Shown: one piece after another, positions 14,281 through 23,351 of the stretch
Position numbering within the stretch: the stretch's first letter is position 1
Layout: each line of letters starts with the position of its first letter
Assembly (NCBI GenBank): GCA_019118345.1
Contig: DWZD01000040.1
Location: 62,001-126,000 of the forward strand
Source of the DNA: Candidatus Desulfovibrio intestinavium
Lineage (GTDB): Bacteria > Desulfobacterota > Desulfovibrionia > Desulfovibrionales > Desulfovibrionaceae
Length of the DNA: 64,000 nucleotides
Direction of reading: 5' to 3'
The notes under the pieces: generated by a model
What the model saw: the letters and a program-made list of their open reading frames with translations, nothing else
What the model was told of the DNA's origin: nothing
The model's database searches: none
Position numbers and translations under genes: made by a program

Positions 14281-17196
14281 CTAAAACGGCGGCTCGGCGG
14301 GATCCCCGGCGTCAAGCGGCGGCACGGCAAAGGGGAGTTCCCCGCCACGGCCCGCATCCGCCGCAGGCGCGTCCTGTTCTCCGTGTTCTTCGGCGTTCTG
14401 GACGGCTTGCCCGGCAGGCGACGGCATGCCCCAGAGCTGCTTCCATTCCGTCACCAGCCGCAAGGCCTCCAGCGGGGTCAGGCATTCCGGCTTCATGTCC
14501 CGCAGGATCCGCACGAGAGGATGTTCCTGCGGCAGGGGCTGGCGAGCGTCCTGCGGATTGACGCCCGCCACGGCCCGGGCCGCCTTTTTGGGCACGGCGG
14601 CGGGCAGTTCCAGGCCGGGCAGGGCCAGCGGCGTCGCGTTCTCGCCGTGCCGTCCGTCTCGACCGCGCTCCAGATCGGCCAGAATGGCGCGCGCCCGCTG
14701 CACCACCGGCGCGGGCACGCCGGCCAGCCGGGCCACCTCCACGCCGTAGCTGCGGTCGGACGGGCCGGGCACCAGCTTGTGCAGGAAAAGAATGTCGTTG
14801 TTGTATTCGCGAATGGCGATATTCATGGTGAAGACGCCCGGAATGCGGCCTTCCAGCCCGGTCAGCTCATGGTAATGAGTGGCAAAGAGCGTGCGGATGC
14901 CGCCCTCCTTGCGCCCGGCCAGATGTTCCACCACGGCCCAGGCCAGGGCCACGCCGTCATAGGTGCTCGTGCCCCGCCCGATCTCGTCCAGAATGACCAG
15001 ACTGCGCCGGGTGGCCTGCCGCAGGATGCGGGCGGTTTCCATCATCTCCACCATGAAGGTGCTTTGGCCCTGCGCCAGATTGTCCGAGGCCCCCACACGG
15101 GAAAAGAGCCTGTCCACCATGCCGATGCGGGCCTCGGCGGCCGGCACCATGCCGCCCATCTGGGCCAGTAGGCAGATGATGGCCACCTGACGCAGCACCG
15201 TGGATTTGCCCGCCATGTTGGGGCCGGTGAGCAGGCACAGACGGCGCTGTTCGTCCAGCACCACCGTATTGGGCACAAAGTTGGCGCTGCCCACCATATC
15301 TTCCACCACCGGATGCCGCCCGTCGCGGATGAAAAGCTGCGGCGCATCCTCCAGTTGCGGACGGCACCAGCCGTTGCGCCGCCCGACATGAGCCAGCGAC
15401 TGCCAGTAGTCCAATTGCGCCAGCAGATCCGCCATGTGCAGCAGGCGTTCCCGCTGGGCGGCCATATGGCCGCGCAGGGCCACGAAAAGGGAATATTCCA
15501 GTTCCTTGCGGCTGTCCGAGGCGGAAAGGAGCTTTTCTTCCAGCTCCTTGAGGGCCGGGGTGGTGAAACGCTCGGCATTGGCAAGGGTCTGCCGCCGGAT
15601 GAAATGCTCGGGCAGAGGCCCGCTATGGGCGGCCTTGCTCACTTCGTAAAAATAGCCGAACACCCGGTTGTAGCCCAGCTTGAGCTTGGCGATGCCGGTG
15701 TTGCGCTGTTCTTCTTCAAGCATTGCCTGAAGTTTTTGCTCGCCATGTTCCACCAGATCCATGAGGCTGTCCAAATCCGCATGGTAGCCGGGTTTGAACA
15801 GGCCGCCGTCGGTGATGACCGTGGGCGGGCTGTCCACCAGCGCCCGGCCGAGCAGGGCGGCGCAATCCTCCAGACTGTCCCAGCCCGCGCATATTTCGTG
15901 CAGGGCGGCGGGCAGATCGTTGCCGAGGCTTTGCTCCTCGGTGGCATATGTCCCGTCGGTGGGCGAGGTCAGGGCCGCATGGACGCGCGGCAGGGCGGCA
16001 AGGCTGTTGCGCAGGGCGATGAAATCGCGCGGCGTGGCCCGTTCCAGCGTGATGCGGGTGGACAGGCGCTCGATGTCGTAGACGGCGTCCAGGGCCTCGC
16101 GCAGGCGTTCGCGGCGGATGTCGTCCGCATGCAGAAAGGCCACCGCGTCCTGAATGCGGCCAATGGGGCCGCTTTCCCGCCAGGGGTGGCGCAACATGTC
16201 CTCCAGCAGACGACCGCCCATGGGCGTCATGGTCTGATCCAGCACATGGCGCAGCGTCCCCTTGCCCTTGCGGCCGTTGAGACGCACGAAAACTTCAAGA
16301 TTGCGCTCGGTCACGTCGTCCACGAGCATGCGCCGTCCCAGATCCAGAGGCTGGAAGGGCAGCAGATGTTCGGGCAGGCGCTTCTGCGTCTGTTCCAGAT
16401 AATGCAGCAGCGCGCCGCAGGCCCGCATGAGTTCGGCCTTGTCGTGCAGGCCAAGGGCCTGCGCTTCCTGCACGCCCTGCGCCGCCAGCACGCGCCGTGT
16501 GGCCCGCGCAAGGTCAAAGGCCGCGCGCGGCTGGCGCACAAGGCGAATGCCCTCCAGCAGGCAATGCGGCGGCAGGGCCATGTCCTCGGGCAGGAGCAGT
16601 TCGCGCGGGGCGAGCTTCTGCGCCCATTGCCACAGCTCGCTGGCCCGGCGAATCTCCACGCCCGACCACTGGCCCGTGGAAATGTCGGCCCAGGTGAAGG
16701 CCCCCTTGCCGCTGTCCGCATCGAGCAGGAGCGCGCCGAGGTAGTTGTGGCTCTTGCTGTCCAGATTGGCGTCATCCAGCACCGTGGCCGGGGTGACCAC
16801 CCGGGTGACGGCCCGCTGCACAAGCCCCTTGGCCTGTCGCGGATCCTCCACCTGATCGCAGACGGCCACATGGTAGCCCTTGTCCACGAGCTGGGCCAGA
16901 TAGGCCTGCGCCGCATGCCAGGGCACGCCGCACATGGGCACGGGGTTCTCGCTGTCCTTGCTGCGGCTGGTCAGGGCGATTTGCAGTTCGCGCGCCGCGG
17001 TGACGGCGTCATCGAAGAAGAGTTCGTAAAAGTCGCCCATGCGGTAGAAGAGCAGGGCATCGGGATGCTCGGCCTTGATGCGCAGGTATTGCTCGAACAT
17101 GGGCGTGAGCTTGCCGCCGGGAACGGCGGACGCGGCGGCGGCAGCGGCCCCGTCGGGCTGTGCGGAAGGCGTCAGGGATGGAGATTTGGCGGACAT
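14281..17196 (-). CDS. mutS: DNA mismatch repair protein MutS
   Basis: Mismatch-recognition ATPase, 971 residues from the ATG at 17196; a longer frame starts with TTG at 17232. The N-terminal domain carries the F-x-E mismatch wedge in MGDFYELF at about residue 50-57. The ABC-type ATPase has Walker A TGPNMAGKST at about 660 and LDEIGRGTSTYDG about 80 residues later, followed by ATHYHEL. A C-terminal extension of over 100 residues is Ala/Pro/Glu-rich. No Shine-Dalgarno is obvious at either candidate start. It is the last gene of a HIT-lapA-mutS run on this strand; mutL is not in the window. Confidence 0.96.
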   Translation of the reverse strand: MSAKSPSLTPSAQPDGAAAAAASAVPGGKLTPMFEQYLRIKAEHPDALLFYRMGDFYELFFDDAVTAARELQIALTSRSKDSENPVPMCGVPWHAAQAYLAQLVDKGYHVAVCDQVEDPRQAKGLVQRAVTRVVTPATVLDDANLDSKSHNYLGALLLDADSGKGAFTWADISTGQWSGVEIRRASELWQWAQKLAPRELLLPEDMALPPHCLLEGIRLVRQPRAAFDLARATRRVLAAQGVQEAQALGLHDKAELMRACGALLHYLEQTQKRLPEHLLPFQPLDLGRRMLVDDVTERNLEVFVRLNGRKGKGTLRHVLDQTMTPMGGRLLEDMLRHPWRESGPIGRIQDAVAFLHADDIRRERLREALDAVYDIERLSTRITLERATPRDFIALRNSLAALPRVHAALTSPTDGTYATEEQSLGNDLPAALHEICAGWDSLEDCAALLGRALVDSPPTVITDGGLFKPGYHADLDSLMDLVEHGEQKLQAMLEEEQRNTGIAKLKLGYNRVFGYFYEVSKAAHSGPLPEHFIRRQTLANAERFTTPALKELEEKLLSASDSRKELEYSLFVALRGHMAAQRERLLHMADLLAQLDYWQSLAHVGRRNGWCRPQLEDAPQLFIRDGRHPVVEDMVGSANFVPNTVVLDEQRRLCLLTGPNMAGKSTVLRQVAIICLLAQMGGMVPAAEARIGMVDRLFSRVGASDNLAQGQSTFMVEMMETARILRQATRRSLVILDEIGRGTSTYDGVALAWAVVEHLAGRKEGGIRTLFATHYHELTGLEGRIPGVFTMNIAIREYNNDILFLHKLVPGPSDRSYGVEVARLAGVPAPVVQRARAILADLERGRDGRHGENATPLALPGLELPAAVPKKAARAVAGVNPQDARQPLPQEHPLVRILRDMKPECLTPLEALRLVTEWKQLWGMPSPAGQAVQNAEEHGEQDAPAADAGRGGELPFAVPPLDAGDPAEPPF

Positions 17197-17300
17197 CAGA
17201 GGCAGGCCCCGGGCAGAAGGAAAACGATGCAAAAGACGCGCAAGGGCGACACCATCAGCCGATGATGCCGCCCCGAAACATGGACTGGGCCGTGTGCGGC

Positions 17301-17780
17301 CTACGGCTTGTCGGGATCGGGCGCCACGATGTCTTCCACGGGCGCAGCGGTTTCGGCTTCCTTGCTCACCGTATCCAGCGGCTTGGCATTGGCGGGCTTT
17401 TCGGCGGGGGCGGGAGCTTCCTCCTTCTTGTTCTGGCGCACGCGCTGGAAGAAGGACTGCTTCTTGCCCTCGGCCGCAAGCTGCTTCTGCAGGCTGGCCA
17501 CTTCGCGCTCAAGCTGGCTGATGCGCCAGCGGGCCTTCATGAAACGGGCCGTGCCGTGCATCTTGTCCCAGACGAGGAAACAGACCGACAGCAGGGCGCC
17601 CAGGGCAAAGGCCGCAATGAGCAGGAAATAGAAGGGCAGGGGAATGGACGACATGGGCGCCGTGAAAAAGAGATTCAGGGTCAGCACCATGTCCTGCGAC
17701 AGGGCCGTCTGGTTCTGGAACAGAAAAACCAGCGCCAAAAAGATTGCCACAACCAGAATCAGGACTTTCAGAAAGCGCAT
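17301..17780 (-). CDS. lapA: LapA (DUF1049) family membrane protein
   Basis: A 159-residue inner-membrane protein. Helix one is at about 3-21 and helix two at about 45-70, each followed by charged residues, then a coiled-coil segment (SQLEREVASLQKQLAAEGKK, about 88-107) and an acidic Pro/Ala-rich tail. In E. coli LapA, with LapB, controls LpxC proteolysis and lipopolysaccharide assembly; lapB is not visible here. GAGGAGG stands just before the ATG. It lies 24 bases after the HIT gene. Confidence 0.78.
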   Translation of the reverse strand: MRFLKVLILVVAIFLALVFLFQNQTALSQDMVLTLNLFFTAPMSSIPLPFYFLLIAAFALGALLSVCFLVWDKMHGTARFMKARWRISQLEREVASLQKQLAAEGKKQSFFQRVRQNKKEEAPAPAEKPANAKPLDTVSKEAETAAPVEDIVAPDPDKP

Positions 17781-17804
17781 AGCTCCTCCTCTCGGCGCTT
17801 TTCG

Positions 17805-18278
17805 TTAAAAACAGGCCCGCAAGGCCGCATAGGTTTCCCGGATGTGCTGGGGCACGGTGCGCACATCGTCCATGACGGCAATGAAGGACGAATCCCCGTT
17901 CCAGCGCGGCACAAGATGGAAGTGCAGGTGTTCGCCGATGCCGGCGCCCGCCGCCTTGCCGAGATTCAGGCCCACGTTGATGCCCTCACAGTTAAAGTGC
18001 TGCTTGAGGATTCCGCTGCAGCGCTGCACAAGATCCATGATCTCATGGCTTTCCGCGGATTCCAGATCCGTCAGTTCCGAGACGTGCCGAAACGGACAGA
18101 CCAGCAGATGACCGTTGTTGTAGGGATAACGGTTCATGATCACAAAGGCGCGCTTGCCGCGATGCAGCACAAGGCGTTCCTCGTCCTCATCCCTGCCCTC
18201 AGGCAGACAGAACACGCAGGCATCGGGTTTCGGCCCCAGGATGTATTCGATGCGCCACGGCGCCCAGAGCTGTTTCAT
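17805..18278 (-). CDS. HIT-family nucleotide hydrolase/transferase
   Basis: A 157-residue histidine-triad protein with the catalytic HLHFHLVP at about 117-124 (H-phi-H-phi-H-phi-phi). The N-terminal WRIEYILG and CVFC (about 21-24) match the long HIT branch resembling AP-4-A phosphorylase/hydrolase, in which Cys residues help bind zinc. A likely role is hydrolysis of Ap4A or nucleoside phosphoramidates. A GAGGAGG lies about 15 bases before the ATG, farther than usual. HIT enzymes can cleave P-N bonds, which is notable given the phosphoramidate operon 5 kb away, although a link is speculation. Confidence 0.88.
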   Translation of the reverse strand: MKQLWAPWRIEYILGPKPDACVFCLPEGRDEDEERLVLHRGKRAFVIMNRYPYNNGHLLVCPFRHVSELTDLESAESHEIMDLVQRCSGILKQHFNCEGINVGLNLGKAAGAGIGEHLHFHLVPRWNGDSSFIAVMDDVRTVPQHIRETYAALRACF

Positions 18279-18379
18279 GGTTGGAAACTATACACCTCCT
18301 CAAGGCCGAGGGCAAGCCCGAAAGGCCGCATGTCCGCTGCATCAGGGCAGAAGCTCCCCCCGCGCCCCGGAACGGCGGC

Positions 18380-21127
18380 TCAGGCATCGGGCGACTTGTC
18401 CTTCGGGGCGGCCTGCCGCTCGCGGCGAAGACGCCGCCCGTGCGGGGCATGGGCCTCCGGGTCGTCAAGGGCCTGCTGCACCAGCTCCCGGGCCAGCGCC
18501 CACTGGGCTTCGGGCGTGACCGCCGTGCCGTTGAGCTTGGCGGCCAGCACCTGCCGCAGGATTTCCGTGAAGCGCGGGCCGGGCCGCAGACCGAGGGCAA
18601 TGAGATCCGAGCCGCCGATATCGGCCTTTTCCCGCCGCCACTGGGTGATGTAGCGGGAAAGGTTCTTCTGCAGGCCCTCCTCGTCGGTGGCCGCCATGAG
18701 GTAGAGCAGAAATTCCAGCCCCAGCCCCTCCAGCATCTTCCAGAAGCCGAACACGTCCGTATGCTTTTCGCTCTGCTTGCGCTGCCAGCTCTCCAGCCGG
18801 GCGCAGAGGTAGCGGGCCTTTTCGCGCAGGTGAAAGACGGCCGCCCGCCGCTGCGGCGGCAGGCCGAGGCGTTCATAAACGCTGCGGGCATCCTCGTAAT
18901 TGAGGTTGTGGCAAAGGGCCAGAAAGTAGGCCAGCCAGTGCTGCACCGGCTCATCAAGGTAAAGCAGGTGGTACCAGCTCACCATTTCGCGCATGCGCAG
19001 GAGGGCTTCCCGCCGGGTGGGAATGAGCGTCAGCAGGGGGCTGACGGCCTTGAGCAATCCCAGTTCCTCCATGCGCAGGAAACAGGCCGGGGGATTGGGT
19101 TCCGTGCACATGTGGCTGTATTCATGGTAAATGCGCGAACTGCTCAGCTTGTCCAGCAGATTGAGCGACAGCACGTTCTTGATGAGCCGTTCCGCCGCCG
19201 GGTCAAGATGGAAGCCGTAACGCTGCTCGAAGCGCACGGCCCGCAGGCAGCGCGTGGGATCCTCCACAAAGCTCAGGGTATGCAGCACGCGAATGATGCC
19301 GTCCTTGATGTCCCGCTGCCCGCCGAAAAAATCCACCATCTGTCCATACGGCGAACAGTCCAGCCGGATGGCGAGGGCATTGATGGTGAAATCCCGTCGG
19401 AACAGATCCATCTTGATGGAGGAGAGTTCCACCGTGGGCAGGGCCGCCGGATATTCGTAGTATTCCAGACGGGCCGTGGCCACGTCGATGCGCAGCTCCT
19501 CGCCGTCCGGCCCGGTGTAGATGACCACCGAGGTCATGAACTTCTGGTGCTCGCGCACCCGCCCGTCAAGGGCCTCGGCCAGAGCCTTGGCCAGCTCGAT
19601 GCCGTTGCCCTCCACCACAAGGTCAATATCCTCGTTGTCGCGATCCAGCAGGATGTCGCGCACAAAGCCGCCCACCACATAGACGGGCAGGGCCAGCTTG
19701 CGCCCCAGATTGCCCGCCAGCTCAAGAATGGAGCGGGTATGGGGCGAGAGGCGGTCGCGCATGATCTTGGCCACGTTGCGCGGCTTGATGGCGGGGGGGT
19801 CATTTTCCTTGAGCTGCACGGGTTCATTGGCAAAGACATTGATGAGGTCGGTGCGCGTGACCACGCCCAACACCTCGCCGTGCTCCACGATGGGCACAAG
19901 GCGCTGCCGCGCGCCCACAATGATGGCCGACAATTCGCTGAGCGGGGCATCGGGCGGCAGCAGGGTCGGATTGCGCAGCATGTAGTTTTCCACCGAGAAC
20001 TCGCCCAGACCGTGCAGGCGGGCGCGGGAAGCGGTCTGCGCGTCAAGGATGCCGCAGCAGCGCCGCGTGCCGGGCACAAAGACCGGCACGGCCTTGAGGC
20101 CGAAATGCAGCATGATCTCGTCCGCCGCCCGTATGGGCTTGTCCGATTCCACGCCCACGGCGGGGGTGGACATGTAGTCGCGGGCCGTCTTGTCCTCGCC
20201 GAGCTGGCCGCGCAGATTGCGCACAATGGCGTCGTGCACCTCGTTGAGCATCATGTTGCGCACCGAGGCCGAGGCCGCATAGGCATGGCCGCCGCCGCCC
20301 AGTTCCGCACAGACCGTGCCCACGTTGATGAGTTCCGTCCGGCTGCGGGCCACCACCTGAATGCGATCCTCCATACGACCGATGGCAAAAAGGACGGTGA
20401 ACTTTTCCATTTCCATGAGCCGGTGCGCCAGATAGGCGAAATCACCGAGATAGTGTTCCATGGACGCTTCGGCAATGACCACGGCAATGCCGTTGATGGT
20501 ATAGGTGCGCGCCGATTCCAGCAGGCTGTTCAGGGCGCGCACATGGGCGCTGGTCAGCTCGTGGGCGGCCATGTCGTCAATGTCGTTGACCCGCATGCCG
20601 CGCGTGAGCAGCCAGGCCGCGCTTTCAAAGTCCGCCGGCGTGGTGGAGCTGTAGGTAAAGGAGCCGGTATCGCCGTAGATGCCGAGGCCGAGCAGGGTGG
20701 CCTCGTCCGCATCCAGGGCGATGTCGGCCACGGCCAGCGCCTTGACAATAAGGCTGGTCACCGCGCCCACCTCGGCCCAGTGGCTGATGGTTGCCGCCAC
20801 ATCGTCCCCGGAATCGGGATGATGATCCCAGACCTCGATGCGCACATTGTCCCGATCCAGCAGGCGCGCGACATGGTTCAGACGATCGCGCTGCCGGGTA
20901 TCCACCACCACGAGGCGGGAAATCGCATCCCAGTCGATGTCGTCGCTTTCGCGCAGGTTGTAGCGCTCGCCGTCAAGGTTGGCGACAATCTTTTGCAGGC
21001 CGCGTTCCTGCGTGCCCGGAAAGAGCAGGACGCAGGGCGCATAGAGATGCCGGACGGCCAGCATGGCGGCAAAGGCGTCAAAATCGGCATTGGCATGGCA
21101 GGTGACAAGGGTGGAAACAGCTGTCAT
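18380..21127 (-). CDS. DHH-CBS-nucleotidyltransferase fusion (CCA/A-adding enzyme or poly(A) polymerase)
   Basis: A 915-residue fusion. A DHH/DHHA1 phosphoesterase (CHANADFDA at 10-18, DHHPDSGDD at 101-109, DHHA1 GGGGHAYAAS) comes first. Paired CBS domains (about 315-440) follow, then a class II poly(A)/tRNA nucleotidyltransferase head (VVGGFVRDILLDRDNEDIDL at about 480-500) and the RNA-binding helical region. The nucleotidyltransferase part adds A or CCA to RNA 3' ends; the DHH part may act on nano-RNA or cyclic dinucleotides, and the CBS pair may sense adenine nucleotides. All three tRNA genes in this window encode CCA, so repair or polyadenylation is likelier than de novo CCA addition. Overlaps xerD by ATGA. 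Confidence 0.88.
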   Translation of the reverse strand: MTAVSTLVTCHANADFDAFAAMLAVRHLYAPCVLLFPGTQERGLQKIVANLDGERYNLRESDDIDWDAISRLVVVDTRQRDRLNHVARLLDRDNVRIEVWDHHPDSGDDVAATISHWAEVGAVTSLIVKALAVADIALDADEATLLGLGIYGDTGSFTYSSTTPADFESAAWLLTRGMRVNDIDDMAAHELTSAHVRALNSLLESARTYTINGIAVVIAEASMEHYLGDFAYLAHRLMEMEKFTVLFAIGRMEDRIQVVARSRTELINVGTVCAELGGGGHAYAASASVRNMMLNEVHDAIVRNLRGQLGEDKTARDYMSTPAVGVESDKPIRAADEIMLHFGLKAVPVFVPGTRRCCGILDAQTASRARLHGLGEFSVENYMLRNPTLLPPDAPLSELSAIIVGARQRLVPIVEHGEVLGVVTRTDLINVFANEPVQLKENDPPAIKPRNVAKIMRDRLSPHTRSILELAGNLGRKLALPVYVVGGFVRDILLDRDNEDIDLVVEGNGIELAKALAEALDGRVREHQKFMTSVVIYTGPDGEELRIDVATARLEYYEYPAALPTVELSSIKMDLFRRDFTINALAIRLDCSPYGQMVDFFGGQRDIKDGIIRVLHTLSFVEDPTRCLRAVRFEQRYGFHLDPAAERLIKNVLSLNLLDKLSSSRIYHEYSHMCTEPNPPACFLRMEELGLLKAVSPLLTLIPTRREALLRMREMVSWYHLLYLDEPVQHWLAYFLALCHNLNYEDARSVYERLGLPPQRRAAVFHLREKARYLCARLESWQRKQSEKHTDVFGFWKMLEGLGLEFLLYLMAATDEEGLQKNLSRYITQWRREKADIGGSDLIALGLRPGPRFTEILRQVLAAKLNGTAVTPEAQWALARELVQQALDDPEAHAPHGRRLRRERQAAPKDKSPDA

Positions 21128-22083
21128 CAGGACTGGCTCCGGGGATGATGGGCACGATGGATGCCGCGCAGGCGCTCGGCCTGCACATGGGTGTATATTT
21201 CCGTGGCGCTGATGTCCGCATGGCCGAGCAATACCTGTACGGAGCGCAGGTCGGCGCCGCCCTCGAGCAGATGCGTGGCAAAGGAGTGGCGAAAGGTATG
21301 CGGCGAAATTTCCCGCCGGATGCCCGCCGCCAGCGCGTATTGCTTGATGCTTTTCCAGACGTACTGCCGACTCAGGCCGTTGCCGGAGCGGTTCACGAAC
21401 AACAGGCGGCTATTGGGCGAAAAACGGGGACGGCAATGGGCCACATAGTCCTGAAGCCGGGACTGCGCCCCGGCATGCAGGGGCACAAGCCGCTCCTTGC
21501 CGCCCTTGCCGAAGACGCGCAGCAGGCCGCGCTGCCAGTCGATGTCGTCCAGCGAAAGCCCGCAGACCTCGGAAACGCGCAGGCCCGAGGCATAGAGCAC
21601 TTCCATGAGGCAGCGATCGCGGCAGCCGGACTTGTCCCGGCAATCCGGCTGCGCAAGCAGGCGCTCCATTTCCTCGCGGCTCAGCACTTCCGGCAGATAT
21701 TGCGGCAGCTTGGGACTTTCCAGCAGGGCCACGGGATTGACCGTCAGCACCTTTTCCTCCACGGCAAAGGCAAAGAAGCTGCGCAGGGCCGAAAGACGCC
21801 GGGCCAGACTGCGCCCGCTGTTCTGCCGGGCGCGCAGCCAGGCAAGGAAGAGGAGGATTTCCTGTTCGTCAAGCCGAAAGTCCCGCATGCTGTCCAGCCC
21901 GCCGTGGCCCAGGCTCCATTCGTCAAGGTAGAGCAGGAACAGTTCCATATCCTGCCGGTAGGCCTCCACCGTCAGCACGGAAAGGCCCCGCTCGGCCAGC
22001 AGGGCATCGGCCCAGACGGGGATCAGGCGCGACAGGGCGGCACGCAGGCGCGCAAAGGCGGAAGCGTTGGTGAGCGTCTCCAT
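21127..22083 (-). CDS. xerD: Site-specific tyrosine recombinase XerD
   Basis: A 318-residue recombinase acting on chromosome dimers at dif, usually with XerC. Catalytic residues are visible in order: Arg in ASGLRVSEV (about 168), Lys in GKGGKERLVPL (about 203), HTFRHSF (about 253) and LLGHADISATEIYTH with the nucleophilic Tyr near 297. The N-terminal SAM-like domain has the usual YRQDMELFLLYL. The ATG at 22083 gives a typical length; a longer upstream frame covers folK antisense. Its partner is a housekeeping gene, not a mobile element. Confidence 0.92.
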   Translation of the reverse strand: METLTNASAFARLRAALSRLIPVWADALLAERGLSVLTVEAYRQDMELFLLYLDEWSLGHGGLDSMRDFRLDEQEILLFLAWLRARQNSGRSLARRLSALRSFFAFAVEEKVLTVNPVALLESPKLPQYLPEVLSREEMERLLAQPDCRDKSGCRDRCLMEVLYASGLRVSEVCGLSLDDIDWQRGLLRVFGKGGKERLVPLHAGAQSRLQDYVAHCRPRFSPNSRLLFVNRSGNGLSRQYVWKSIKQYALAAGIRREISPHTFRHSFATHLLEGGADLRSVQVLLGHADISATEIYTHVQAERLRGIHRAHHPRSQS

Positions 22084-22167
22084 GCCGGTATGGTAGCCTG
22101 CCTGCGCCATGCGGGCAAGCCCCCGGATGTTTTGACAGCCCTGCCCCTTGTGCGCTACTTCTCGCCC

Positions 22168-22680
22168 ATGAAGCCGACCGCCGATATCCTTGCCTATGTG
22201 GGCCTTGGCTCCAATGCCGCCGATGCCGCGCACAGACTCGACGCCGCACAGGCCGCTCTCGAGCGGCTGGAGGGCGTGCGGCTCGTGCGCGCCGCTTCCC
22301 GCTACGCCACCGAACCGCAGGGCTATGCCGATCAGCCGTGGTTTGAGAATACCGTGCTGGAACTGGCCGTGGACGGTCGGTGCTGGCAGGCCCGCGAATT
22401 TCTTGCCGCCCTGCTGGGCATGGAAGCCGCGCTGGGACGGCGGCGCGATCCCTCCCTGCGCTTCGGGCCGCGGGCCATCGACATGGATCTGCTCCTTTTC
22501 GGCGAGCAAAGCAGCGTGGACGAACACTGCCTGCTGCCGCATCCGCGCCTCTGCGAGCGCGCCTTTGTGCTTGTTCCGCTGGCCGAACTTGTCCCGGATC
22601 GCCTCGTCAACGGCCTGAGCGTGCAGCAGTGGCTGGATCGTCTTGTCTGGCGCAGGGAAGGGCGGGCAATTTTTCAGTGA
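22168..22680 (+). CDS. folK: 2-amino-4-hydroxy-6-hydroxymethyldihydropteridine pyrophosphokinase
   Basis: Transfers pyrophosphate from ATP to 6-hydroxymethyl-7,8-dihydropterin in folate synthesis. The 170-residue protein has YVGLGSN near the N-terminus, YATEPQG (substrate loop), and the signature RFGPRAIDMDLLLFG at about 100-114 with the two metal-binding aspartates, then PHPRLCERAFVL. The ATG at 22168 gives the family-typical length. It is divergent from xerD, with 84 bases between starts. Confidence 0.93.
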   Translation: MKPTADILAYVGLGSNAADAAHRLDAAQAALERLEGVRLVRAASRYATEPQGYADQPWFENTVLELAVDGRCWQAREFLAALLGMEAALGRRRDPSLRFGPRAIDMDLLLFGEQSSVDEHCLLPHPRLCERAFVLVPLAELVPDRLVNGLSVQQWLDRLVWRREGRAIFQ

Positions 22681-22757
22681 CCTTTCGTCGCGGCTGATCT
22701 AGGATGCCTTTCATCCTGCCGTGCAGCGACGCGCGGCAACATCTCCAAGGAGTCGCT

Positions 22758-23051
22758 ATGTGGAAATGGCTTATTCTGGCCGTGGCGGTGTATGTGCTTT
22801 ACCGCATGTTTGCCAATGACCTGCTGAAAAAGAAACAGGCGGACAAGAAGGAAGACGCCGCCGAAATGGAACGCAAGGTGGCCGCCGGGGAAATGGTCAA
22901 GGATCCGGAATGCGGCGCGTATGTGTCCGTGGATGACAGCATCACCGTGCGGGACGGCGAAAAGGTCTACCGCTTCTGCAGCTATGATTGCCGCGACAAG
23001 TTCCTGAAGCGCCTCGAGGAAGGCGGCCGGGAACTGCCCGCCCGCGATTAG
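22758..23051 (+). CDS. Small YHS-domain-like membrane protein (PP0621-type)
   Basis: 97 residues with AAGGAG 6 bases before the ATG. One N-terminal helix (WLILAVAVYVLYRMF) anchors a cytoplasmic part, followed by a Lys-rich linker and a YHS-like metal-binding pattern: MVKDPECGAYV near 48-58 and YRFCSYDCRDKFL near 72-84. The Cys residues suggest zinc or other metal binding. Similar small proteins are annotated PP0621 family; the function is unknown. Confidence 0.75.
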   Translation: MWKWLILAVAVYVLYRMFANDLLKKKQADKKEDAAEMERKVAAGEMVKDPECGAYVSVDDSITVRDGEKVYRFCSYDCRDKFLKRLEEGGRELPARD

Positions 23052-23236
23052 GCGGCATCTGTTTCCCTTGTGGGCACAGGCCCTCCGCAACGCAGGGGGC
23101 ATGCCCCTTTTCCGCATATCCCGGAAGGCTTCCTTTTGGGTTCCGGCCTTTCCGGCCGTTCTCCTCAGAAATGCCGGACAGCACGGCCGCCCGGAAAAGG
23201 CGGAGCTGCGCAAGCAGGCAAACAGACAGAAAAAGG

Positions 23237-23275
23237 CAGGCGGCGTGATCGAATCCGGTCACGCCGCCTGTTTTT
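23237..23275. terminator. Terminator between convergent YHS gene and lysC
   Basis: CAGGCGGCGTGA (23237-23248) pairs perfectly with TCACGCCGCCTG (23259-23270) around a 10-base loop, followed by TTTTT on the plus strand and preceded by AAAAA, so it could work in both directions. The rest of 23052-23351 shows no coding signal. Confidence 0.75.
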
Positions 23276-23351
23276 CACTGACGGGAAAAAACCTTACGAC
23301 CGCCGTTGGCGCGCGAAAAGACCGCATGCGCCCGGTCGGACACAAAAGGCG

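Noticed and set aside
21127-22083. Tyrosine recombinase as evidence of an integrated mobile element
   Set aside because: Length, motifs and housekeeping neighbours fit XerD; no tRNA-anchored direct repeats, integrase cargo or excisionase were seen nearby.
21145-22167. Upstream in-frame extension of folK across xerD
   Set aside because: The real FolK N-terminus (GLGSN motif) begins at 22168; the rest is antisense to xerD.
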